DNA of 64,000 nucleotides from assembly GCF_032884065.1 (NCBI RefSeq), contig NC_088872.1:11226609-11290608 (forward strand), given 5' to 3'. Below, one piece after another: positions 22,691 through 37,083 of the stretch (its first letter is position 1; the number at the start of each line of letters is the position of its first letter). The notes beneath the pieces were generated by a model. The model saw nothing but the letters and a program-made list of their open reading frames with translations. It did not search any database and was not told the DNA's origin. The DNA comes from Artemia franciscana. Taxonomy: Eukaryota; Arthropoda; Branchiopoda; Anostraca; Artemiidae. The translations under genes and the position numbers were made by a program.

Positions 22691-23343
22691 AGTTTCGATG
22701 GTTTCTTGCATGGAAATCATACATTTCATGGTCTAGGCTGTCTTAAAGTAGCATATCATGATTACTTATAGTTCCACTTAGGCTAAGTTGCCTTACTTAT
22801 GCTATTATGTTATGTGTTTTTAAATTTTCATATGCCTATTTTGCATGAGTTCCATAAACCATACATAGAATTCAAATCAGGGCATGTTGAACAAAATTAA
22901 GTTTTGAAACATTCCACAAAATGAACAAGGATATTAAGAATGTTAATTATATGAATGTAAAATTTTTCTATTGTAAATGAGAATGGATTAGTATAAACTA
23001 GGAATTGGTTAGCAGTAGATATAAAGTTGTCTTTTTGAAGCATTCTGGCAAAAATGGTTGCTATTTGTCAAGGTCTGACTGTAAATGCTACCCCCTCCTG
23101 CATTAATGAGAACTTTCTTGAGAATACCTTGTGAAAATGAGCGGCCTTGTTTAGTATAATAAAACTCTGAGGTCTCTTAGTTTGGGATTTTAATCATTCA
23201 AACTTGGAGTGGTAACTTATCAATTGATTTTTTTTGATTTTTTTTGTAAACATAGGCATATAAAAATAATGCTTGAATTTACTGTGTCTTTTGAATACTA
23301 TCTTATTTTTCAGGTGTGAAAAAATAGTAACAAATAGTTAGAA
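22691..23343. other. Unassigned stretch, possible intron or 5' UTR
   Basis: AT-rich. Ends in an acceptor-like run (TCTTATTTTTCAG, AG at about 23312) just before the candidate start exon. Confidence 0.3.
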
Positions 23344-23424
23344 ATGAATTGGAATAATTCAGGTGCAAGGCATGATTTTGACTTACCCGAGATACAGGAC
23401 ATGAAGTCATATAATACTAGAGTG
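23344..23424 (+). CDS. Candidate first coding exon, 27 codons
   Basis: An ATG with G at -3 (GAAATGA) follows an in-frame TAG six nucleotides upstream, so reading starts here. Twenty-seven codons (MNWNNSGARHDFDLPEIQDM, then KSYNTRV) run to AGTG|GTGAGT, a good splice donor (GTGAGT at 23425-23430). A polypyrimidine acceptor, TTATTTTTCAG, sits about 30 nt upstream, as expected for an exon that is partly 5' UTR. The peptide is acidic and hydrophilic and matches no family that I know. The next exon was not found; the long exon at 54.6 kb on the same strand starts with its own ATG, so a link is speculative. Confidence 0.35.
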
Positions 23425-23430
23425 GTGAGT

Positions 23431-25710
23431 TGAACATATTTGGCTTTGACTCTTATGTTTGTATGACGAAACTTCACAACCTTCTTTTGTAAGTGTTGGG
23501 ATCTAATTGTAAAAAAAATATGTTCATTTGAGGTACTGTCGTTTGAATGCAATTGCATTGAATCAGAATCTGGGGAAGGGTGTCATTGGTGTGGGTTTGT
23601 TTTAATTTTGTTGAAACACAAAAGCCCTTACTTCTAATTACATCTCAACTCTTACACCTTACATTAGTTTATTTTTATTACTTGATTTCTGACTGTTTTA
23701 ATATTATGTTCATATTTACCCAAAATAGGATGGTCATTACTACCTTCCCCCTTCCATCTTCTCGTTAAAGTTAAATTTTGCACAATAATGCTTCAAAAAT
23801 AATGATTAAACAATGAAAAATATGTCTTCTTACATTGGTTTTGCAGGGGTAGATCTGAAACGCCAAAAATAATATTTCTTTGTTGTACTGTGTAAATTTT
23901 TCAGAGAGGGGGCTCATTGGAAATATTGTACATGGGGGAATATATCTTCCTCCCAGCTTTTCACATGTGCAGACAAAAATATGAATTTGATCTTTTATGT
24001 CATACTAAAAATAGTTCTGCAATAAAAGGAAATTTACCAGTCCTTTACTGTTCATATTGAACAAGTTGTATAAATATATTCTACCAATCAAAAGAGGCTA
24101 TGGGATGAGCAACCCCCCCCCCCTCATCCCGCGATATTGAGCTGAAGAACTTCTTTTGAACCTAATTTGACACACAAAAGCCCTTACATCCAGTAAATAT
24201 ATATTCCTTCTTTTTTCTAATTTAATTCCTTGACAGTTTTTGAGCATGCTGTTCTCACAAAGGGTCATAATATTGAGGCTGATCAACTGCAAAGTAATGG
24301 AAATTAAGGCAAGGGAACATTATCTTTGGTATTGGTTTATTTTATTTCTGTTAATAATACACCAAATAAATATAAGTCTTTCTTTTAATTTTTGCTTATT
24401 TTTTCAAGTTGCAGTCAATGCAGATTTATCATGAATGCAGTCAAATCTCGTTAATTGCTAAAAGGCAAGAAGGGCCTGTGCTCCCTCCCCTAGATTTTGA
24501 AATAATCTTGAATTTTTGTTGTTGGTATTTTCTTTAAACAAATGACCAATTCGCCCCCCCTAGATAATGAAAAATACATTTTGTCGTCTCCCCTACATTT
24601 TCTTGAATTTCCTGGAACTGCTTTAGTTCGAGACTCTTGCATTTGTGTGCACTGTTTCATGGTGATAATCCTAAAGATGTTTGCTGACCTCTTTTATTTT
24701 GTTTTTCGGGTTGTTCTCACATTTTAATTCCTCAGAGGATCATTCAGGGATATTGGAGGATTTTACCTAGGGTTCAAAAATTGAAAGTTCATTTCTCTTG
24801 GGGGCTGTCTTTTAGATCACTCTATTAGGGGATCTTCCCTCTGTAAACAGGAATATAAGGAGAATTCCTTTGGTTTATCACATATAACAAGGATTATTTC
24901 ATCAAATTTTAGTTTATACCCCAATTCCCCCCAAAAATGTTTTTTAATTTCTTGGGGAGGGAAATCTAGAGGAGGGAAGCATAGAATACAGGCCCCCCTT
25001 GTATCTCTCCAGTTAACGCGACTTGACTGCAATCTTTCATTAAAAGAGTGCAAGTGAGAATAAGGATTGCCAAAATACATGTTCGCTATTACTTCCAGTT
25101 CCTGTTATTTTAATCTACAAGAATATATTTTTATTGACAATTTTGATTTTGATTAGAAATGTAACCAAAAGCTTAATGGCAAATTGTGCAAAGACACAGC
25201 TTTAGAAGGAGGAAAAGGGTCGCAGTAGAAAAAGAAGCAATAACTATATTTGTTTATTATTTAAGCTCTCCTGACCTCTTTTGCTAGCCTCTCGCTCCCT
25301 AGACGTATATTGAGCTCTTTATAGTTTGGAACTTATGGGGAGTCAGGGTTGCCATTGACATTGAAAATATCCCAAGATTTACTTGCAGAAAAGCCAAGGT
25401 CTTAAAAAACCGAAGGTATAATATATGCTCAATACACTCTTTCTGTGTAATGTTCAGCATAATAAATCTTTGGAAAAATTTCGAGGTGTAACAATCTTGA
25501 TAGTAATGAGGGACAAGTGAAAATTAAATTTTTTTTTGTCCTGGGACGAAAAACTTAGTAAATAGAGGTTAAAGTGGTCATCAAATGCTTTTGGATCATA
25601 GCTATATAAAATAAGTATTTGGCTCACCACTAAATGTTCCAATTATTATAAATTGATACATATCAGGTAGGTAGCACTAGCTAGCATCTAATATGTACAA
25701 TATTCATCAT
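23431..25710. other. Unassigned; contains a small dispersed repeat (G)
   Basis: 24475-24620 (CTCCCTCCCCTAGATTTTGAAATAAT ... shortened here to its start CTCCCTCCCCTAGATTTTG) has the same layout as 33030-33245: C-rich blocks each followed by TAGA.TTTGAAAAATAC-like sequence. No gene is supported. Frames of 60-90 codons on both strands lack motifs. Confidence 0.35.
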
Positions 25711-27374
25711 ACAGTTCGTGGTAACGAACTGTAGTAAGGAGCGACCCGGCTCAATAGTAACCAAAACTCTAAAAAATGGAATTTTGATACCAATACCTAC
25801 ATCAAAAGAATCGCATTTTAATGCTGATTTTGAATATATAAGTTTCATAAAGTTCAGTCTTACCCATCAAAAGTTACGAGCCTGAGAAAATTTGCGTTAT
25901 TTTAGAAAATAGGGGGAAACGCCCACTAGAAGTCATAGAATCTTGACGAAAATCACACCATCAGATTCAGCGTATCAGAGAACCCTACTGTAGAAGTTTC
26001 AAGCTCCTATCTACAAAAATGTGGAATTTTTTTTTGCCAGAAGGCAGATCACTGATGCGTGTTTATTTGTTTTCTTGTTTTTTTGTTTTTTTTTCCCAGG
26101 GGTGATCGTATCGGCCCAGTTGTCCTAGAATTTTGCAAGAGGGCTCATTCTAACGGAAATGAAAAGTTCTAGTGCCCTTTTTAAGTGACTAAAAAAATTG
26201 GAGGGCACCTAGGCCCCCTCCCACGCTAATCATTTTACCAAAGTCAACGGATCAAAATTCTGAGATAGCCATTTTGTTCAGCATAGTCAAAGAACCTTAT
26301 AACTATGTCTTTGGGGACGACTTACTCCCCCACAGTCCCCGTGGGAGGGTAACAAGTTACAAACTTTGACCAGTGCTTACATATAGCAATGGTTATTGGG
26401 AAGTGTACAGGCGTTTTCAGGAGGATTTTTTTGGTTGGGGGAGGGGTTGAGAAGAGGGGGATATGCTGGGGGAACTTTCCATCGATAATTTGTCATGGGG
26501 GAAGAAAATCTCCATGAAGGGAGCCCAGGATTTACTAGCATTATTTAAAAAAAAAAACAATGAAAAAATAAATATGAAAAAGTTCTTTCAGCTGGAAGTA
26601 AGGAGCAGCATTAAAACTTAAAACAAACAGAAATTATTACCCATTTGAGGGGCTCACCTCCTCCTAATACCTCGCTCTTTACGCTAAAGTATTTTTAGTA
26701 ATTTCAACTATTTATTCTACGGCTTTTGTGATTCTGGGGTCATTCTTAATGAATTGGGACAAAATTTAATCTTTATTGTAAAGAGCGAGGATCTGACAAG
26801 GGGGCGAGCCCCCTCATATATGTAATAAAAATATGAGAATACAAAAGTTCTTTACGTAAGCTAATTTATAAGTTACGTAAATCTTTTACTAATAAAAATA
26901 TTCGTAAAAAATTAAAAATTCTACTTGCCTTTTTAATTAACCAAAAAATCGGAGGGCAACTAGGCTTCCTCCCCCGCTCTTTTTTTCTCAAAATCATTTG
27001 ATCAAAATTATGAGAAAGCCATTTAGCCAAAAAAAAAAAAAAAAAAAATGCAAATTTTGTTTTAATTATTCCTCTGCGGAGAGCCAAAATTAAAACATGC
27101 ATTGATTCAAAAACGTTCAGAAATTAAAAACTTAAAACGACCAGAAATTACTTCGTATATGAAAGAGGCTGCTTCCTCATCAACGCCCCGCTCTTTACGC
27201 TAAAGTTTTTTACTGTTTTAAAAAGAAGAATTGAGAGAAAGAGTCAAACTTTAGCGTAAAGAGCGGGGCGTTGATGAGGAAGCAGCCTCTTTCATATACG
27301 AAGTAATTTCTGGTCGTTTTAAGTTTTAATGTCGCTCCTTACTTTCAGTTAAAAAAACTTGTTTTTTTTTTTAA
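25711..27374 (+). mobile_element. Repeat family A, copy b
   Basis: Starts with the hairpin CAGTTCGTGGTAACGAACTG (25712-25731; stem CAGTTCGT/ACGAACTG) then TAGTAAGGAGCGACCCGGCT. The body follows the family order, and the inner hairpin pair is at about 26670 and 26780. The terminal palindrome lies at 27129-27374. Its left arm lacks its first 40 or so bases, but what remains pairs exactly with the right arm (GAAAGAGGCTGCTTCCTCAT and its complement). Both arms share a private change, ACCAG/CTGGT, where other copies have AACAG/CTGTT. Confidence 0.85.
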
Positions 27375-27455
27375 TATAACTCAGGAGCTGAAAAAAACCT
27401 CTCTGTTTCCTTGTGAAAATCTTATGGTGGCGCAGTAGATCGATCTCTGCTGGCA

Positions 27456-29160
27456 ATTAAATAAAAAAAAAGTTTTTTTTAACTGCTAGCAAGGAGCAAC
27501 ATTAAAGCTTAAAAGAACATAAATTGATCCGTATATGAAAGGGGTTGCCCCCTCCTTAACGCCTCGCTCTTTACGCTAAAGTTTGACTCTTTGTCACAAC
27601 TCTATTTTTTCAAACAATAAAAACTTTAGTGTAAAGAGTGAGGCGGTGAGGAGGGGACAACCCCTTTAATATACGGAACAATTTCTGTTCATTTTAAGTT
27701 TTAATGTCGCTCCTTTCTTGCACTTAAAAAAAACTTGTTTTGTTAATTTAATTTCTGGACGTTTTTGAATTAATGCATGTTTTAATTTTGGCTCACCGCA
27801 TATGAATAATTAAAACGAAATTTGCACTTTAATTTTTTTGCTAAATAACTTTCTCATAGTTTTGATCTGAAGATTTTTATAAGACAAAGGGGTGGAGGAG
27901 GAGGTCTATTTTTCCTCCAATTGTTGGTTACTTAAAAATGCAACTAGAATTTTTATTTTTTTAACGAACGTTTTTGTTGGTGATAAATATACGTAACTTA
28001 CGAATTAACTTACGTAATGAACCTCTATATTTATGTATTTTTATTACGTATCTGAGGGGGTTCGCATCCTACTCAATACCTCGCTCTTTACACTAGAGCT
28101 TCAATTTTGTCCCAATTCTTTGAGAATGACCCCTGAATCACAAAGACCGTAGAATAAATAGTTGAAATTACTAAAAATACTTTAGCTTAAAGAGCAAGGT
28201 ATTGTGGAGGAGACGAACCCCCTTATATACGTAGTATTTTCAGTTCGTTTCAAGTTTTAATGCTGCTCGTTACTTTCAGTTGAAATTTTTTTTTATTTAT
28301 TTTCTCATTGCTTTTTTTTAATAATACTAAAAAACCCTGCGCCCCTTCATGGAAATTCTCTTCCCTCATGATAAATTCCTCCACGGAAAGATCCTCCCAT
28401 GTAACACCCTCCGCCGACCCACCCCCACCCCAACGGAAAAAAGTCCCCCTGAAAACGTCTGTACACTTCATAATAACCATTACTGTATGTAAAATGGTCA
28501 AAGTTTGTAACTTGCAGCCTCTCCCCCGGGAACTGTGGGGGATGAACTAGTCGCCAAAGACACAGTTATTGAGTTTTCGACTAAGCTTAACAGAATGGCT
28601 ATCTCAAAATTTTGATCCGGTGACTTTGGTGAAAAAATGTGCGTGGGAGGGGGCCTAGGTGCCCTACAATTTTTTTGGTCACTTAAAAAGGGCACTAGAA
28701 CTTTTAATTTCCGTTAGAATGAGCCCTCTCGCGACGTTCTAGGACTACTGGGTCGATACGATCACCCCTGGGAAAAAAAAAACAAAAAAAAAAACAAACA
28801 AACACGCATTCGTGATCTGTCTTCTGGCCAAAAAAATGCAAAATTCCACATTTTTGTAGATAGGAGCTTCAAACGTCTACAGTAGGGTTTACGCTGAATC
28901 TCGTGCTGTGATTTTCGTTAAGATTCTATGACTTTTATGGGGTGTTTCCCCCTATTTTCTAAAATAAGACACATTTTCGTAGGCTCGTAACTTTTGATGG
29001 GTAAGACTAAACTTGATGAAACTTATATATTTAAAATCAGCATTAAAATGCGATTCTTTTCATGTAACTATTGGTATCAAAATTTCGTTTTTTTAGAGTT
29101 TCGGTTACTATTCAGCTGGGAAGCTTCTTACTACAGTTCGTTACCATGAACTGTTTGATA
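27456..29160 (-). mobile_element. Repeat family A, copy c
   Basis: Inverted relative to copy b, with only about 80 bp between the two palindromic ends. The palindrome is 27456-27753; its arms differ from each other at several sites, so it is an older or less homogenised copy. The start hairpin is at the right end (CAGTTCGTTACCATGAACTG, about 29135-29154) followed by TTTGATA. The family body is recognisable throughout and encodes no protein. Confidence 0.85.
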
Positions 29161-32100
29161 CTGAGCCCGGTGTTTGTTCTTAGTTGCCGCAAAGCTGGGC
29201 GACAGGCTTGCTACCTGTAAAAAGAAAAAAAAAACAGCTGAAGCGTTATAAGAGTAAAGTCGCTGTTTCTATCTAAAATAAGAAACAAAATGGTAGCCTT
29301 GCTGGAAAAGAAGCTTTGAAAGTACGTAGTTTTGAAGTCAATTTTCAAGTTTTTCAACTTGGAAGCTCGAGTTGAATTTTGGATGCTGCGATGTTTGAAT
29401 ATGAGCTGATTTAGAGCGCACATATCATTAAAAATTAGAAGATTGTCGGCTTTCATTCGACTTTTTGGTACACAGAAAATGTGGGATCATCCAGGGATCT
29501 CCTGAAGAACTGCAAGCTTAAATATACAATTCTGGTTTAGCCATGAGTTAAGACCGGCTAAAAGGTAAACTTGGTTATTAAAAATGATTACTGATTGATT
29601 ACTAAAGAGCAAATACTTGAAAAATTGCCTTGTTTCGTGCTGCACATGATTGAGATGGGAAAAGGACAGCAGTGCACCAAATGATATTGAATTGCTCGGC
29701 ATTTTCTACTGCTGCTAACAATTCACTTTAGCACAAAACCGCCTGCGTCCAACTAGCAGCGCACACTCTCAGTCTATTCAAAGCCTTGCTCTTGATCCCT
29801 CCCAAGAACTTCCAATTTCCTATAAATCTTTACTTATAACCCCTTCCCACTCTATTCGGGGACGACGACTGCTTGTCAGTTGGCCCTAGATGGATGGCCA
29901 GAAAGAACGGCGCAATCTGTCATCCTCAAAACCAACTCTAGCAAAATTAACATTTCTAAATAACTTTGAAATTGCGTAAATATTAAGTGTAATTTAAAAA
30001 TTTTCTAGAACTTGTGAAATGGTTGGAAGTTTTATTCCTTAATTATTATTCCCCTTTTCTATGACAGTGCCTACTCTCACGTCCTACGTATTTACTATAT
30101 TCATAGTTTTTTCTGCTTACGTTTGAAGTCATAACTTAATTTTTGCAAGCTAGTGTTTCTTTTCACTTGAATGACTGATATTAGCCATTAGCTGTTATTC
30201 CTATGATAAGCGGAATGGAAGCAATTTGTGGTTGCAAAGGATTTTTTTGTTAGGCTAATGTTGACGCATAGGTTTCACACTGAGTTTAAGGCCAATTGCT
30301 CAAATGAATTCTGTTTAGTAACAATGAAATTTCATATCTGTTTGTGTTTGTCAAGAAAAGAAAAGATAACTGATATATCCTTTCGTTACACGGTAAGATC
30401 TGTCAGCTACCTGGTTGGATTTGTAGTACTGACCATGTTTTACTCAATAGTTTTTAAAGCCAATTGTTTGAATGCATTCTATTTAGTAGTAATTATGTTA
30501 GTAATTGAAGGGGTCGTATCCCCTTCTTGTCAGGGGTCCCATTTTTTCTTAGAGGATGTTAGCAAAAGAAGCAGCACAGTAAATGTGTTCCCCTTCGGAT
30601 AAAAATGCATGTAATTTGTGCCATAAATCAAAAAAGTTATTGAAAGTGAAGTACAAGTATTTGTTTCAAGTGTCGGTCGAGAAAAGAAAATGCACAGTAA
30701 GGACCTGTAGGTACTATGCAGGATCTGTTGCGGCGCTGACGCGTGTGTTTTTCTTTGATTTTAAGGCACACTTTTGGGAACGAATTATTTTCGGTCAGAG
30801 CTCTGTTGTAATTTCGGACATAGCCTCTCCAGGAACTTAGGCCCCCTCTTGAAGTAAAATCTAGTATATTGTCTGAGCATCTGATTCCCAATCCGATTTT
30901 GTTTATGGTATCTGTGAATGCTTATTGGACTTGGATTCCCACTGTAGTTATTCTATAGTGGGAGCTGTCCTGCAGATTCTTTGTCGAAGATTTTATGCTG
31001 GTCAAAAGGAGAGCAAAGGGTTCAATGGCGATACTTACTGGGAGGTTAAAAAGTCTCTTCCTCAAGTTCTCCTGAGTCCATTGAATATTCCCTTAAATAG
31101 CTGGGATTGGTAAACAAAACAAAATACTTTATCAATTCGCCCCATTCTCTCAAATATAATCTGGTTTTAATATGAATCACAGGGAAAACTTTATCGGGGA
31201 TTTTTGTTCGGGGCAGGGGTTACCAAGGAATTTTGTTTAGTAGAAAGGGGGCTAAGTTTTTTTTTATCTGTAATTTTAAAACTAATTTATGAATCAGAGA
31301 AACATTTTTGTTTTGTTCTGTAAGGAGAATTAATCTTCTTGCCTGTACTTAGTGACAAATTTACGATTTGGTGAGACATTTTGGGAGAGGAGGGTTCAAA
31401 TCCGGTGACCAGTCCCCCTGGATATACCTCTGCTCACAGGATTACTCTTTATTCATTAAATTCCATAATTAACTTGAAAATACAACAGATGATGCAATTA
31501 TGAAAATCAAGCATGGAATGTTGTTAATTCTGCCATAGCAAATGCCATTTGAGATAAGATAAGATTTATTCATCATGAAATAGACATACAATGTTACATT
31601 TTGCTATTCCTCTAAAGACCCTTTGGCCTATAAAGAAGGGGGAAGATAAACAAGTCACTTACTCAATTTAAAAGTGAGTATTCAAAAGACTGAAAAGTGG
31701 GTTGCCGTACTTTCGACGTTTACATTGATGCAACCCTGCCAATGTGGATTTAATGATATTCTGAGTTCTGCTCGCGAAAATTCCCAAAATTTGAAAAAGT
31801 ATTAAACAATTATGATGCACTTTTCAAGAGAGGATTGTTTGTGAAACAAATCAAACGGCAAAATTCTTTGTTGCGTGGAGTGATATGCTATACAAACGAG
31901 GTTTTCATTCTTTGGGTAACCGTCTTCTTATAAGTTTTAATTTTTTGATGAGCCAGAAGGTACATTATTTCCGCTCCATAAAGCAAGCTAAAAAGTTTTA
32001 AAGAAGAAAAAAAGTAGTGCTTTTTGGATTCCACGGCTTGTGAACATACAAAATTACAATTTATGTGTTTTTCTGATGTAAATGTTACTTGCAATCCTTG

Positions 32101-32271
32101 AATTTTCGCTCGGTTCGTTGACTTCTTAAAAAGTTCGCTTCACGAACCTTTGCTTCAGTTCCCTCAGTCAGAATTCTTCGAAGAAAATCGGTTTAAATTT
32201 CCCGAAGCTGCAAATTACTTAAAAAATTTGTGAAAAATAGAGGAATGTTCCTTTATACGACCACCCCTCTA
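29161..32271. other. Unassigned stretch with short frames only
   Basis: Plus frames at 30228-30602 and 30583-30840 have no motif. Within them AAGGCCAATTGCTCAAATGAATTCTG-like sequence at about 30287 recurs as AAGCCAATTGTTTGAATGC at about 30458, a weak 170-bp-period duplication. 31553-31575 has GATAAGATAAGATTTATT, which in reverse looks like the short tandem tail of some LINE 3' ends. No gene is supported. Confidence 0.35.
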
Positions 32272-32385
32272 AATAGTTCGATACGACCACCCCTGGGAAA
32301 AACAGTAAATTAACACGCATCCGTGATATTTCATCCGACAAAAATACAAAATTCTATATTTTGTAGATAGGAGCTTGAAATATCT
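32272..32385 (-). repeat. Family A fragment
   Basis: GATACGACCACCCCTGGGAA, AACACGCATCCGTGAT and TTTGTAGATAGGAGCTTGAA match the left-centre part of family A in reverse. Confidence 0.65.
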
Positions 32386-33640
32386 TTTCTTTGTTTTGTT
32401 AAAAATATTTAGGGGCAGTCGAATAATAAGATATAACTATATAGTAAAATGCATTATAATGAAAGTGTAGGAGCTAGAGATTTTTTTCGAACGGCCTTAA
32501 ACTTTGTAGGGGGGGGGGGAATTTGATTATTACCCAAAGTCTAAAAAAATATAACTAAAAAATATATATAGCCTAAAACTAAAATAGACTAACATAAATA
32601 TAATATACAGAATATGTAATTGTAAATGTAAGTCATTGTATATTGTATATCTTATGTTATTCTATTATAGTTTTAAATGTATTTTTTAGTTCTAGTTTCT
32701 GGTTTGTTTTCTTGTCGTTTCCTTGTGTCCTTGTTGTATACGTGTGAAATATTCGTTTGATTTTTTTTTTGTTTCTGTTCGTTTTCATTTACTGGCCATT
32801 GACCCGTTTGTCGTCTTTATATTCATTTCTTTGTTTTTTTTTTCTCGGCAATTCCACTTGCAATTGCAATTTTCTCACCGGGATTAACCTGTCATACGCT
32901 CAACATAATAGACTTCAAGCAAATATTTTTAAGTTGACTGTTCAGAATCAAAGCAAGAATTCTATATAAATTAGCCCCGAGATTCCCCTTTTTGATTTTT
33001 CCAGTACCTGCAGCATCAGATTCTACCAACCAGTGACGTCAATTAAAGGGGGGGGGGTAATTGCCCCCATGCTTTTTTGCCACCTCTAGACTTTGAAAAA
33101 TACCTACTTTCGTTGTGTCCTTTTAAAAAAGTTAGTTTTTTGGTACTTTCATTGAAAAAGCAACAAAATGCCCCACCCCCTGAATAGTGTAAAATACATA
33201 TTTGCTGCACCCCCCTTCAATTTCCACGAATTGACGCCACTGAGAATGACCCAAAAATTGTTTTAAAATATAATATAATATAATGCCTTTTCTCTGATAC
33301 ATATGATAACTGAGACCCTGGACTATCTGTTCAGGACTAACACACACCATACATTTCACATTTCAAATAACAAGCTGTCTAAGTGAAGTGTTGGAACTAA
33401 TTGAGATACAATGATGAATAGCAATCCATATTAATGTTTGCAGGCTCACGGTTATCCCCATTTACTTCAATCAGCCTTTTCTATTCGCAATGCATATTTA
33501 GCATGGTTTGTATTGAAGCTTCTCACAAAGAGAGAAAGGGAGATTACTTTCCTATAATTCCTTGATAAAATGCGTTCTTTAATTTCATTGGTTCGTGGTT
33601 GTGACGTATTTCGCAAGCTAATCATATTATGACCCAAGTG
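32386..33640. other. Unassigned; contains repeat G copy at 33030-33245
   Basis: 33030-33245 carries GGGGGGGGGTAATTGCCCCC, CTCTAGACTTTGAAAAATAC, CCCCACCCCCTGAATAGTG and ends ACGAATTGACGCCACTGAG. The layout is shared with 24475-24620. No gene seen. Confidence 0.35.
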
Positions 33641-34080
33641 TAACTCATCAAAATTTTGGATTTCCATAGAGGAATTTGTCATGGGGAAGTGAATATTCCA
33701 TGGAGGGGAAGCCAGACTTCTCAGCATCATTTAAAAACAATCAGAAACTGAATAAAAAAGTACGTTTTTTTTAACTGCAAGTAAAAAGCAACGTTAAAAC
33801 TTCAAACGGACAAAAATTATTACTTATATGAGGGGGGTCGTCCCTAAAAAATGCCTCGCTCTTTACGCTAAATATTTTAGTACTTTTAAAAGAGCTATTT
33901 ATTCTAATTAAACGACCCTTGTGATTCATGAGTGATTCTTAAAAAATTTGGACAAAATTCGAACTTTAGCGTAAAGAGTGAGCTATTGACGAATATGCGT
34001 AATAATTTCTGTTCGTTTAAGTTCTAATGTTGCTCCTTACTTTAAGTTGGAAAAGCTTTTTTCTTATATTTAATACTTTA
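33641..34080 (+). repeat. Family A variant, inner hairpin at the end
   Basis: TAGAGGAATTTGTCATGGGG, GTAAAAAGCAACGTTAAAAC, then the inner pair CCTCGCTCTTTACGCTAAA (33864 on) and CTTTAGCGTAAAGAGTGAG (33963 on), then TGTTGCTCCTTACTTTAAG and a T-rich end. The separate terminal palindrome of full copies is absent; the inner hairpin takes its place. Confidence 0.7.
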
Positions 34081-35640
<1,560 letters not shown>

Positions 35641-35810
35641 TAGTTGTGTCCCTGTGTCCCGGTCGTAATTTATATTCCCTGTGTCCCGGTCGTCATTTGT
35701 GTCCCGGTGTCCCAGTCTGTAATTTCTCTTTGAGTGTCCCGGTCGTCATTTATATTCCTTGTGCCCCGGTGTCCCGGTCGTCATGTGTGTCCCGGTCTGT
35801 ATATACATTC
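35641..35810. repeat. GTCCCGG minisatellite
   Basis: Irregular tandem units built from GTGTCCCGGTCGTCATTTGT and GTGTCCCGGTCTGTAATTTC. The same units recur at 36315-36600 and 36995-37070. It lies immediately upstream (minus strand) of the helicase end and may be expanded sequence within the former coding or flanking part of the Helitron. Confidence 0.85.
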
Positions 35811-35843
35811 GTGTTGGGGTGGCGCTTCGCGCCACCCCAACAC
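35811..35843. repeat. Perfect 15-bp hairpin with 3-nt loop
   Basis: GTGTTGGGGTGGCGC (35811-35825), loop TTC, then GCGCCACCCCAACAC (35829-35843). It lies where Helitrons carry their 3' terminal hairpin, but the CTRR end expected for classical Helitrons is not seen right after it. Confidence 0.9.
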
Positions 35844-36314
<471 letters not shown>

Positions 36315-36600
36315 TGTCCCCGTCGGCATTTATATATCCCCCTGTGCCCCCGGCATCCCCCTTGTAGTTGTGTTCCTGTGTCCCGGTCGTCATTTATATT
36401 CCCAGTATCTCGGTCGTCATTTGTGTCTCAGTGTCCCAGTCTGTAATTTCTCTTTGAGCGTTCCAGTCGTCATTTATATTCCCCGTGTCCCGGTCGTCAT
36501 TTGTGTCCCGGTGTCCCGGCCTGTAATTTATCTTTGAGTGTCCCAGTCTGTAATTTCTCTTTGAGTGTCCCGGTCGTCATTTATATTTCCTGTGTCCCGG
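36315..36600. repeat. GTCCCGG minisatellite, second block
   Basis: Units of GTGTCCCGGTCGTCATTTAT and CAGTCTGTAATTTCTCTTTG, irregularly arranged. Confidence 0.85.
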
Positions 36601-36885
36601 TTTTTAGTTTTCTTTTTCTCCTTTATTTTTCAGTTTTTTTCCTTTTTTTAGTTATTTTTATTTTTCAGTTTTTAGTTTTTTTTAGTTTCTTTTTATTAGT
36701 TTTTGTTTTTTTCTTTTTTTTTTTTTTAGGTTTTACCTTTTTTTTTAGCTTTTTTTAGTTTTTTTCTTTTTTAATATTTTGTTTTTTACCTTTTTTTAGT
36801 TTTTTAGCTTTTTTAGTTTTTTTAGTATTTTCTTTTTAGTCTTTTTTGTAGTTTTTACCTTTTTTAGTTTTTTTCTTCTTTTGTA
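36601..36885. repeat. T-rich low-complexity tract, TTTTTAG units
   Basis: Runs of T broken by AG, CC or CTT in a loose TTTTTTAGTTTTT pattern. Confidence 0.9.
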
Positions 36886-36889
36886 TTAA

Positions 36890-36963
36890 TGCTAAAACCA
36901 AGGTTCGAACCTGGAACCTCTCGGACCTGGAACATAACGCTTTACCAACTCAGCTACTTCGGC
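36890..36963 (-). tRNA. tRNA-like sequence, probably a pseudogene
   Basis: Minus strand starts GCCGAAGTAGCTGAGTTGGT (A box TAGCTGAGTTGG) and carries GGTTCGAACC (B box) in a good T arm (CCAGG/CTTGG). The acceptor stem GCCGAAG pairs with TTTTAGC at six of seven positions including two G-U, and A follows as discriminator. The D stem has three pairs. The anticodon arm region does not form a convincing five-pair stem, so I assign no anticodon. It lies between Helitron-associated minisatellite blocks and was probably carried by that element. Confidence 0.5.
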
Positions 36964-36994
36964 TTGAATACATTCGTTTTTGAATTGGTATATG

Positions 36995-37070
36995 ATGTGT
37001 TCCGGTCGTCATTTATATTCCCTGTGTCCCGGTCGTCATTTGTGTCCCGGTGTCCCGGTCTGTAATTTCG
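36995..37070. repeat. GTCCCGG minisatellite, third block
   Basis: Three further units (GTTCCGGTCGTCATTTATAT, CCGGTCGTCATTTGTGTCCC) after the tRNA-like sequence. Confidence 0.8.
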
Positions 37071-37083
37071 TCAGTCACAAACA

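Noticed and set aside
28308-28550. Short frames shared among family A copies (also near 40742, 46211, 47323 and 52479)
   Set aside because: They recur because the repeat recurs; frames are broken differently in each copy and show no known domain.
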